29,914 nucleotides of DNA. It comes from Verrucomicrobiales bacterium. Its GTDB lineage: Bacteria; Verrucomicrobiota; Verrucomicrobiae; Limisphaerales; UBA1100. The stretch spans positions 1-29,914 of the forward strand of contig PBLV01000040.1 in the NCBI GenBank assembly GCA_002721895.1, given 5' to 3'. Shown piece by piece: positions 6,506 through 12,925 of the stretch. The notes below the pieces were generated by a model. That model was not told where the DNA came from. It saw only the letters and a list, made by a program, of their open reading frames with translations, and did not search any database. The position numbers and the translations under genes were made by a program. The stretch's first letter is position 1, and each line of letters opens with the position of its first letter.

Positions 6506-8254
6506 TTATTTGTCCGGCGACGCCTCAGTATCGTCGAGTGTCTTCAGGGTCTGCACCTTGAGGACGGGAAGATTCGGCCAGCGGGGGTCGACGGCCTCCT
6601 CGCCTGTGAGCAAAACACGCCGCCCACGCAGGATCTCCAGAGAGAGCTTGGGGTGATCCAAGAAGAGGAAGTTGATCTCCTTGCCAGACTCAATGTGCTC
6701 CAGCACGAACCGCGATGGGGCCTGCAGGTTGATGTTGGTCTGCACGTAGCCTTCCCGGGTGACGATGCGCACAGGTGCCTTGGGCTCCGCGGGCTTGGCC
6801 GCTTCCGCGGGTTTCGAGTTGTCCTTCGGTTGCACCTTGGCCAACTCGGCGGGCTTGGTGTTGTCCTTGGACTCAACCTTGGCCAATTCGGCCGGCTTAG
6901 TGTTTTCCTTGGGCTCATCGACCTTGGCAACCTCCGCCGGCTTGGTGGGCTCAACCGGACTGGCTTTGGAGGAATCCTTGGGCACACCTTCACCGGCGCT
7001 AGGCGCGGGCTTGGGCGGTTGGGGCTCCTTGACATCCACCTTCTCCGGGGCAGGTTTGGTTCCGGTCTCCGGCTTGGGGGCCGTTGGGCTAACAATCTTG
7101 CCGGGCTCAGCGGGACCTCCGGGCTTGGATGCCCCTTCGCCGGGCGAGATTTGCTTGCGCTTAAGCGGAGCCGTGGGCCGACTTTGCTTCACGGGGATGG
7201 GCGGAGCTGGGAACGCCTCGGTGGGACCGCCAGCACCTGACTGCGTGGGGGCAAGGGCCTTAATGGGGATGGAAATGATTTCCACCGGCTTGGGCCGCTC
7301 TGGCCGTGGCGGAGCAACACCGGGCGGTGTCCCAGCGGGCACGCCGGAGGTAATGCGCGCGGAGGTGGGATCGGGCACATCCACCGTGTTGGAAGCCACG
7401 CCACCAGCAGCTCCAAAGGCAGCCATTGCAACCTGATCCTTGGCCACAAATTGCGCGGCGACAAAAACCTCCGTTGCCTCGGGCGCCAGAATTTCCATCC
7501 AACTGCCCTGCGCCGGGCGGTCGGTCAACTGCACATTCGCTCCCTTCGGGATCCGGCCGAGAATAGGATACTTCTGCCCAGGACCGGCACGCACATTCAA
7601 GGTCGAGGCTTTCACGTCGCCAACCCTGATGGCCACTGGCTTTCCGTCCGGCCCCTGAACCTGCACGTTGCGAACGTTGATGACGTAATCCTTGTGGACG
7701 AAAAGCGCCACGTTGGCGGGAACCTGCACACGATACCACCTGCGCGGATCACCGGCCTTGGGCGCGGGCAGTGTCACTTCGCCAAGCACCAGCACGGGCT
7801 CCTGTTTTTGAAATGTAAATACGGGAAAGCTGAACACCGTAGCACGGCCGCGGGCGTTGACCTTGCTGCCGGTAATTTTGCCAATCCAAGCGCCCGGCGG
7901 CAATTGTGGCAGAGGAGCGGCGGCCGGAATAGCCGCAACCGGCGACGCGGCGGGCGTAGGCTGCGGCGCTGCCGCGGGGATGGCGACCGGCGCAGGTGAG
8001 CCGGGTGCAGCGGCGGGGCTTGCTGCCGGCCCGGGCCCACCGGGCACAGCCACCACGCCAGGCGGCAGGGCAGGAGATGCGGCCGGCGGCGCTGCCGGCC
8101 CCGGAACCGCGATCACACCATTCGGCAGCGGAGGCTGGGCGGTGGGTGTGGGTGCGGGCGTGCCCGGAACCGCGGGCGGGGGCGCAGGCGGCGCGGACAG
8201 GGCGGTCATGGCGGCCATCGCCGCCACGCTGAGGAGCTTGCTTGTCGTTTTCAT
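6506..8254 (-). CDS. Exported Pro/Ala-rich protein with two SH3b-like domains
   Basis: This 582-residue protein starts with a signal-peptide-like segment (MKTTSKLLSVAAMAAMTALS). A roughly 100-residue Pro/Ala/Gly-rich region follows, then two bacterial SH3-like modules. The first spans about 123-195. The second, about 211-272, has the typical STLNVRAGPGQKYPILGRI pattern. A long Pro/Lys/Glu linker includes KPAELAKV-type repeats, and a compact C-terminal domain (about 500-575) ends the protein. SH3b domains commonly bind cell-wall peptides, so a periplasmic wall-associated role is likely. Its start codon overlaps the rluB stop as ATGA and the folD start lies 2 bases beyond its own stop. The C-terminal domain is not recognised. 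Confidence 0.88.
   Translation of the reverse strand: MKTTSKLLSVAAMAAMTALSAPPAPPPAVPGTPAPTPTAQPPLPNGVIAVPGPAAPPAASPALPPGVVAVPGGPGPAASPAAAPGSPAPVAIPAAAPQPTPAASPVAAIPAAAPLPQLPPGAWIGKITGSKVNARGRATVFSFPVFTFQKQEPVLVLGEVTLPAPKAGDPRRWYRVQVPANVALFVHKDYVINVRNVQVQGPDGKPVAIRVGDVKASTLNVRAGPGQKYPILGRIPKGANVQLTDRPAQGSWMEILAPEATEVFVAAQFVAKDQVAMAAFGAAGGVASNTVDVPDPTSARITSGVPAGTPPGVAPPRPERPKPVEIISIPIKALAPTQSGAGGPTEAFPAPPIPVKQSRPTAPLKRKQISPGEGASKPGGPAEPGKIVSPTAPKPETGTKPAPEKVDVKEPQPPKPAPSAGEGVPKDSSKASPVEPTKPAEVAKVDEPKENTKPAELAKVESKDNTKPAELAKVQPKDNSKPAEAAKPAEPKAPVRIVTREGYVQTNINLQAPSRFVLEHIESGKEINFLFLDHPKLSLEILRGRRVLLTGEEAVDPRWPNLPVLKVQTLKTLDDTEASPDK
6790..6950 (-). repeat. Tandem coding repeats, KPAELAKV type
   Basis: Within the SH3b protein about four imperfect units of 11-15 residues follow each other: PAEVAKVDEPKENTK, PAELAKVESKDNTK, PAELAKVQPKDNSK and PAEAAKPAEPK. 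They form a charged, Pro-containing spacer between the SH3b part and the C-terminal domain. Copy number may vary between strains. Confidence 0.8.
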
Positions 8255-8967
8255 TTTTTTGCCAATAGTGTTTTAACTTCCGTGTCCGTCAGGGTGCGCC
8301 ACTTACCGGCGCGCAATTCGCCCAGTCGGATGGGACCGATGCGCTCACGCACCAGCCGGGTGACCTTGAACCCCATCGCGGCGAACAGCCGGCGTACCTC
8401 GCGGTTCTTGCCCTCCGCCAGTTCCAGCTCGACCACGCTGCGCGTGTTGTTGCTGGCCAGCAGGCGGGCTTTCTCCGCGCGCAGGCGTTCGCCCCGGTGG
8501 GTCACGCCGCGGGTCAGGCGCCCCGGCACAGCTTCCCTGACGCGCCCCTCCACCTCGGCCACGTACAATTTGCGGACACCGTGCCGCGGATGCGTCATGC
8601 GCAACGCGAACTCGCCGTCGTTGGTGACAAAGATCAACCCTTCACTCTCGCGGTCCAGCCGTCCAACCGGGTAACAATGCCGCCATTCTTTTGGCAGCAA
8701 ATCCCCCAGCAAAGGCCGGCCTTTCTCGTCCCGCCGCGAGCACACGTGCCCACGCGGCTTGTGGACCGCAAGGTACAACTTGCGTTTTGGTTGGATGGGA
8801 ACCCCGTCGACGACCACCTCATCCCGGTCTGGATCCACCTTGGACCCCAGTACGCGGATGGTCTGGCCATTCACCTCCACTTTGCCAGCGCGGATGAGCG
8901 CCTCGCCCGTTCGCCTCGAAGCCACCCCGGATTCGGACAGGTATTTTTGCAGGCGTACCGTGGACAT
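8251..8967 (-). CDS. rluB: Ribosomal large-subunit pseudouridine synthase, RluB/RsuA family
   Basis: The enzyme converts a specific uridine of rRNA to pseudouridine. The 238-residue protein has an N-terminal S4 RNA-binding domain (RLQKYLSESGVASRRTGEAL, about residues 5-60). The RsuA/RluB/E/F catalytic domain follows, with motif VGRLDRESEGL and nucleophile Asp105, and the later KNREVRRLFAAMGF motif. The S4 domain and overall length favour RluB-like (23S rRNA) activity, but RsuA, RluE or RluF cannot be excluded by eye. The stop TGA overlaps the next ATG, and seven A residues precede the TGA, forming a perfect slippery heptamer. It follows the small basic protein gene by 69 bases. Confidence 0.93.
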   Translation of the reverse strand: MSTVRLQKYLSESGVASRRTGEALIRAGKVEVNGQTIRVLGSKVDPDRDEVVVDGVPIQPKRKLYLAVHKPRGHVCSRRDEKGRPLLGDLLPKEWRHCYPVGRLDRESEGLIFVTNDGEFALRMTHPRHGVRKLYVAEVEGRVREAVPGRLTRGVTHRGERLRAEKARLLASNNTRSVVELELAEGKNREVRRLFAAMGFKVTRLVRERIGPIRLGELRAGKWRTLTDTEVKTLLAKK

Positions 8968-9005
8968 GGACCAACGGCCCGTTCACCAACCTGGAACAGT
9001 CAATC

Positions 9006-9019
9006 CGGGCCAAAGCCCG
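9006..9019 (-). other. Short GC hairpin between small basic protein gene and rluB
   Basis: CGGGC and GCCCG are separated by 4 bases in the 69-base gap. No T tract follows, so this is not a standard intrinsic terminator. It could be an RNA-processing or partial attenuation structure, or chance. Confidence 0.3.
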
Positions 9020-9036
9020 CTCGCTGTTGCCCGAGG

Positions 9037-9192
9037 TTATTCCTCGTGCTTGGTCTTCTGCAGACCCGTCACGCGGTCCCCTTCCTTCCACTGGCCACGC
9101 TGCTTGAGCAGGGCCACCCGCTCATAACGGCGAAGCACATTGCGCTTCCCGCCGAGGGCGCTTCCGGATTTAAGGCTGCGATGTTGCGACAT
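9037..9192 (-). CDS. Chlamydiae/Verrucomicrobia small basic protein
   Basis: This 51-residue protein, starting MSQHRSLKSGS, is very rich in Arg, Lys and Gly (RNVLRRYERVALLKQRGQW, then GLQKTKHEE). I recognise it from memory as the small basic protein family restricted to Chlamydiae and Verrucomicrobia (TIGR04137, to be verified), whose role is not well established. The frame stays open upstream to 9264, but ATG 9192 fits the family N-terminus and has an AAGGA Shine-Dalgarno nine bases before it. Size and charge suggest RNA or ribosome binding. It heads the minus-strand series, directly upstream of an rRNA-modifying enzyme, which fits that idea. Confidence 0.88.
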   Translation of the reverse strand: MSQHRSLKSGSALGGKRNVLRRYERVALLKQRGQWKEGDRVTGLQKTKHEE

Positions 9193-9239
9193 TTCTGTTC
9201 CTTCTACTGGCCGCCCGGGAAAACCGGCTCTTGCATGGC

Positions 9240-9285
9240 AAAAACCGACGTCCGCAGACGGCACCTTGGTTTTAGCACGGTGCCG
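9240..9285 (-). promoter_or_regulatory. Possible attenuator-like leader of the small basic protein operon
   Basis: In the minus-strand RNA, a 7-bp stem pairs 9285-9279 with 9265-9259 (CGGCACC/GGTGCCG). A second hairpin, CGUC(UGCG)GACG at 9260-9249, has a UNCG-type tetraloop. Four bases later it is followed by a run of five U (9244-9240). The two stems share bases 9259-9260 and so exclude each other, as in antiterminator/terminator pairs. The second stem is only 4 bp, so the call is tentative. It lies about 50 bases upstream of the start codon. Confidence 0.3.
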
Positions 9286-9303
9286 GTACTTGGCAAAGCG
9301 AAC

Positions 9304-9325
9304 TTGCTAACATCATTGTCAGCAA
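9304..9325. promoter_or_regulatory. Operator-like inverted repeat between small basic protein gene and cstA
   Basis: TTGCTAAC and GTCAGCAA flank a 6-base centre; 7 of the 8 arm positions pair. It lies in the 236-base divergent intergenic region, about 45 bases upstream of the proposed cstA -35 element. A dimeric regulator could bind here. The regulator is unknown. Confidence 0.35.
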
Positions 9326-9369
9326 TTCACAAAGGTTTTTTTTCACAAACAACAATCCGTGGACGGTTG

Positions 9370-9398
9370 TGGACAAGGACCAGCCCCTCCTGTAAATT
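9370..9398 (+). promoter_or_regulatory. Candidate sigma70-type promoter for cstA
   Basis: TGGACA (9370-9375) matches 5 of 6 bases of the -35 consensus. After exactly 17 bases comes TAAATT (9393-9398), matching 4 of 6 of the -10. Predicted initiation near 9405 would leave a leader of about 24 bases before the cstA ATG. Confidence 0.4.
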
Positions 9399-9428
9399 AC
9401 CCGCGCGCGTTCCGCCGCGCCGCAACGC

Positions 9429-11312
9429 ATGCAAACGCTGCTCATCGCCCTGCTCTCCGGCATCGGATTCATTGTCGCCTACCACACCTACGGCCGCTGG
9501 CTCGGCAGCAAAATCTTCCGCCTCTCCGCCGACGCCATCTGCCCCAGCAAACGCCTCAACGACGGCGTCGACTACGTGCCCACCAGCAAGTCCGTCGTCT
9601 TCGGCCACCACTTCACCTCCATCGCCGGCACCGGCCCCATCGTCGGGCCCGCCATCGCCATCATGTGGGGCTGGGTGCCCGCGCTGTTGTGGGTCGTGCT
9701 CGGCTCCATCTTCATCGGCGCGGTGCACGACTTCGGCGCGCTCGTCGTCAGCCTGCGCAACAACGGCCAGACGGTTGGCGACATTGCCGGGCGCGTACTA
9801 AACAAGCGTGTGCGGTTGCTTTTCCTGTTTACCCTCTTCATGGCCCTTACAGTTGTCCTCGCCATCTTCGGCCTGGTCATTGCCGCCGTGTTCGACCTCT
9901 ATCCCTCCGCCATCTTTCCGTGCCTCGTGCAAATCCCCATCGCCATTGCCATCGGCATGTTGCTGCACCGTCAAGGTGTCAGCCTTTTCCTGCCATCACT
10001 CATAGCCCTTGGCATCATGTACCTCACCGTTGTGTTCGGCGACTGGGGGCCTTTGCACTCGATCAACCACGCCTTGGGCGGCACGAAAGATCCGGGGGAT
10101 GGAATGCCCATCTGGACGTGGGTCGTCGTCCTCCTCGGCTATTCCTACATCGCCTCTGTCCTCCCCGTCTGGACGCTCCTCCAGCCCCGCGACTACATCA
10201 ACTCCCTCCAGCTCATCTCCGCCCTCGCCCTCATCGTCCTCGGCCTGTTCGCCGCCGCCTTCACCGGATACACCCCGCCCGGCGGTACTGCGCAGGAACT
10301 GCAGTTCGTGGCCCCCGCATTCCAGTGGCAACCCGAAGGCGCACCGATGATTTTTCCGTTCCTGTTCATCACCATCGCCTGCGGCGCGGTCAGCGGCTTC
10401 CACTGCCTTGTGTCCAGCGGCACCAGCAGCAAGCAATTAAAAAACGAACCGGATGCCCGCTTCGTCGGTTACGGCAGCATGCTCACCGAGGGCTTCCTCG
10501 CCACGCTGGTCATCCTTGCCTGTGGCGCGGGATTGGGGCTCGGCTTGATGAAGGGCGGCGAACTGCTCACCGGCACCGCCGCCTGGAACGCGCAATACAC
10601 CTCGTGGTCTGCCGCTGGTTCACTGGGCGCCAAGGTCGGCGCGTTCGTCCAAGGCTCCGCCAACTTCCTCCAGTCCCTCGGTCTCAGTGCGGCCGTTGCC
10701 ATCGCGCTCATGGGCGTCCTTGTCGCCTCCTTTGCCGGCACCACGCTCGACACCGCCTGCCGGCTGCAACGCTATGTTGTTCAGGAACTCGCCGCCACCC
10801 TCGGCGGCAAGGCCGGCGCGGATGGCCCGCCGCCCGCCGCCCTCTTCGCCCTTTTACAAAACAAGCACGGCGCCACCATTTTCGCCGTCGCCATCGCCGC
10901 CGCCATGGCCGCCATCCCGCAAGGCGGCGCCGAGTGGTCCCTCGCTAACGCCGGCAAAGGCGGCCTCACCCTCTGGCCCCTTTTCGGCGCCACCAACCAA
11001 CTCCTCGCCGGCCTCTCCTTCCTCGTCATCACTTTTTATCTGTGGCGCCGCGGCCGCGCCATCTGGTTTCTCGTCCTGCCCATGGTCTTCATGCTCATCA
11101 TGCCCATGTGGGCCATGCTCCACCAACTCTTCATCGCCCCCGGCTGGCTCAAGGCTGGCCAAGTCGATTACCTCCTCGGCGGCATCGGCCTCGCCACCAT
11201 CGCCTTGGAAATCTGGATGATTGTTGAAGCCATTAAACTCTTCCCCAAGGCCAAAGGCGTGCTGGAGGAAAACGCGCTGGACCAAACGGAAGGGTTGAGA
11301 GCCGAGAGTTGA
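9429..11312 (+). CDS. cstA: Carbon starvation protein CstA-like peptide/pyruvate transporter
   Basis: CstA-family proteins are inner-membrane carriers linked to uptake of peptides or pyruvate under carbon limitation. This 627-residue protein starts at ATG 9429. It carries the family's N-terminal pattern (YHTYGRWLGSKIF; RLNDGVDYVPTSKSVVFGHH; FTSIAGTGPIVGPAIAIMWG). Many transmembrane helices follow, together with conserved segments such as GAVHDFGALVVSLRNNG, SGTSSKQL and FAGTTLDTACRLQRYVVQEL. It is somewhat shorter than the E. coli protein. No good Shine-Dalgarno precedes it. A candidate promoter and an inverted repeat lie upstream. The nadD gene follows after 42 bases and may be partly co-transcribed. 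Confidence 0.95.
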   Translation: MQTLLIALLSGIGFIVAYHTYGRWLGSKIFRLSADAICPSKRLNDGVDYVPTSKSVVFGHHFTSIAGTGPIVGPAIAIMWGWVPALLWVVLGSIFIGAVHDFGALVVSLRNNGQTVGDIAGRVLNKRVRLLFLFTLFMALTVVLAIFGLVIAAVFDLYPSAIFPCLVQIPIAIAIGMLLHRQGVSLFLPSLIALGIMYLTVVFGDWGPLHSINHALGGTKDPGDGMPIWTWVVVLLGYSYIASVLPVWTLLQPRDYINSLQLISALALIVLGLFAAAFTGYTPPGGTAQELQFVAPAFQWQPEGAPMIFPFLFITIACGAVSGFHCLVSSGTSSKQLKNEPDARFVGYGSMLTEGFLATLVILACGAGLGLGLMKGGELLTGTAAWNAQYTSWSAAGSLGAKVGAFVQGSANFLQSLGLSAAVAIALMGVLVASFAGTTLDTACRLQRYVVQELAATLGGKAGADGPPPAALFALLQNKHGATIFAVAIAAAMAAIPQGGAEWSLANAGKGGLTLWPLFGATNQLLAGLSFLVITFYLWRRGRAIWFLVLPMVFMLIMPMWAMLHQLFIAPGWLKAGQVDYLLGGIGLATIALEIWMIVEAIKLFPKAKGVLEENALDQTEGLRAES

Positions 11313-11354
11313 TGGCTTACCCTGATGGCTGTTTACTGAATTTGGCATCTACAC

Positions 11355-11933
11355 ATGGCACATATCGGCATTTTCGGCGGAACTTTTGATCCTGTTCACA
11401 ACGGTCATTTGATGCTCGCTGACGCCGCACTGACGGAACTGCAGCTGGACCGACTTTTCCTCGTCCCCGTCGCCCAGTCTCCCTTCAAGCCCGAAGACCG
11501 GCCGACCGGTAATGGCGCGCGCGTCGATCTTCTTCGGCTGGCTTTTGACGGCCGAGCAGGCTGCGCCATTGATGAACAGGAACTCCGGCGCGGCGGGGCT
11601 TCCTACACCATCGACACGGTGCGGGATTTCCATGCGCGCCATCCGGAAGATGCTTTGACCTGTCTCATTGGCGCGGATCATGTCCCCACGCTTCCCGAGT
11701 GGCGGGGTGCGGAGGCTTTGGCTCGATTGGCGCGATTTGCCGCGGTGCCACGCCCGGGCGAAACGCCGGTTGAGTTTCCCGCCCCTTTCCAAGGCACTTG
11801 GCTGAGGGGGACACCCATGGATGTTTCTGGCTCAGACATACGCGCCCGCATCCGTGCAGGCCGGGATTTCCAACATCTTGTTCCCTCGGCGGTTGCCGCC
11901 TCTATCAAGAATTCAAATCTTTATGCCGAATAA
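11355..11933 (+). CDS. nadD: Nicotinate-nucleotide adenylyltransferase NadD
   Basis: NadD makes nicotinate adenine dinucleotide from NaMN and ATP in NAD synthesis. The 192-residue protein begins with the nucleotidyltransferase signature IFGGTFDPVHNGHL (about residues 5-18). It continues with VPVAQSPFKP, SYTIDTVRDF and LIGADHVPTLPEW, and ends with SGSDIRARI, the counterpart of the usual ISSTxIR motif with Gly replacing one Ser. Length is near the family norm. Its end overlaps the rsfS start by 11 bases. The nadD-rsfS pairing is common in bacteria and supports both assignments. Confidence 0.96.
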   Translation: MAHIGIFGGTFDPVHNGHLMLADAALTELQLDRLFLVPVAQSPFKPEDRPTGNGARVDLLRLAFDGRAGCAIDEQELRRGGASYTIDTVRDFHARHPEDALTCLIGADHVPTLPEWRGAEALARLARFAAVPRPGETPVEFPAPFQGTWLRGTPMDVSGSDIRARIRAGRDFQHLVPSAVAASIKNSNLYAE

Positions 11934-12309
11934 AACCCCCGAAACTGCACCCCGACAACTGGCTATTCTCTGCGCTGAGTTGGCCGACAAGGTGAAGGCC
12001 GAGGATGTTCGCGTGCTCGATGTCCGCGGCGTCTCTGGCGTCACGGACTACTTTGTCCTCGCCACCGGCAACAACGAGCCCCACGTCCGCGCTATCTGGA
12101 ACGAGATCGCCCGCCGCACCAAGGAACTGCACCTCACCACCACCCGGAATCCCGAGGGCGCGCGCAGCGGCAAATGGGTGGTGTTGGATTTCTACGACGT
12201 CGTTGTCCACGTCCTCCATCGCGACCAGCGCACTGAGTACGATCTCGATGCCCTGTGGAACGACGCCCCCACGGTTCCCCTTCCGTTCATCGAAAAGGCC
12301 ACAGCCTAA
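11923..12309 (+). CDS. rsfS: Ribosomal silencing factor RsfS
   Basis: RsfS binds ribosomal protein uL14 and prevents 50S-30S joining, lowering translation during starvation. The 128-residue protein has the family core: VLDVRGVSGVTDYFVLATGNN, then the ALW-type helix, EGARSGKWVVLDFYDVVVHVL and EYDLDALWNDAP. I chose ATG 11923, which lies inside the nadD end and gives the usual N-terminus (APRQLAILCAELADKVKAED). The reading frame is open further upstream to 11821, but that segment is nadD in another frame. Its 3' end overlaps the convergent DUF4149-like gene by 23 bases. Confidence 0.95.
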   Translation: MPNKTPETAPRQLAILCAELADKVKAEDVRVLDVRGVSGVTDYFVLATGNNEPHVRAIWNEIARRTKELHLTTTRNPEGARSGKWVVLDFYDVVVHVLHRDQRTEYDLDALWNDAPTVPLPFIEKATA

Positions 12310-12901
12310 ATTCCATCTTTGCCTTGGGCTTGCGGACAGCGCGCGGCTTGCCCGGCTGGCGACAGTTCACCGCGAAATATGCCAAAAGCAGAAGTACCAC
12401 GCCCCCGTAGCCTCCCTCCGAGACGCGATGCCACTTGTCGTGCTCAGCCGCAGCCTTGCCCGCATCCATGGTCACCTCCACTGCTGAATGCGCCGCGTAC
12501 TTTTGTTGGAACAAATTCTCCAGCTTCGGCCGCAGCCACAACCCACCGGCCAGAACCAGCGCCGACAACAGCACAAGCAGTCCAAAGCGCCACTTGGGAA
12601 ATTCCTGTTTCCCCAGCTTCCACTCCAAAAACAACAACAGGGATGCCACTCCCGCACACACAAACTGCAGTAGGTAAAATCGCTGGAAGAAAAGCTGGCC
12701 CGCCAGCCCTTTCAAATATTTTTGGTGCTCCCCTTCCCCGACAGCCACCACGGCGTTCATTTCCGGCGCCGTGAAAATTGTCAATGCCACCACGAACATG
12801 AACACCGCCGCCCCCAGCCAAACCCCCGCGTTCAACAGGGTCAAATACCTCAAGAAACCAGCCACACCCGCAGTCTGCCCCATTCGCCCGCCCGCTGCCA
12901 A
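12287..12901 (-). CDS. DUF4149-like integral membrane protein
   Basis: This 204-residue protein has four hydrophobic segments: about 20-42 (LTLLNAGVWLGAAVFMFVVA), 73-92, 105-120 and 168-182. The pattern resembles DUF4149/TMEM205-like proteins, with the early WLGAAVF...F...P element and the later RFYLLQFVCAG segment. The function of that family is unknown. The C-terminus is basic. ATG 12883 is a possible later start. It begins 24 bases after the MBL-protein stop, so the two are probably co-transcribed. The last 23 bases overlap rsfS on the opposite strand. The family call is tentative. Confidence 0.8.
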   Translation of the reverse strand: MAAGGRMGQTAGVAGFLRYLTLLNAGVWLGAAVFMFVVALTIFTAPEMNAVVAVGEGEHQKYLKGLAGQLFFQRFYLLQFVCAGVASLLLFLEWKLGKQEFPKWRFGLLVLLSALVLAGGLWLRPKLENLFQQKYAAHSAVEVTMDAGKAAAEHDKWHRVSEGGYGGVVLLLLAYFAVNCRQPGKPRAVRKPKAKMEFRLWPFR

Positions 12902-12925
12902 GCGCCGCTTGAGGCTGACATTCGC

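Noticed and set aside
8497..9801. 434-codon plus-strand frame across rluB and the small basic protein gene
   Set aside because: Opposite-strand shadow ending in Ser/Pro/Ala/Thr low complexity; the real genes beneath have clear family motifs.
9359..10948. 529-codon open frame over cstA
   Set aside because: It is Arg/His-rich with no domain pattern and overlaps a clear CstA gene in another frame; a product of high GC content.
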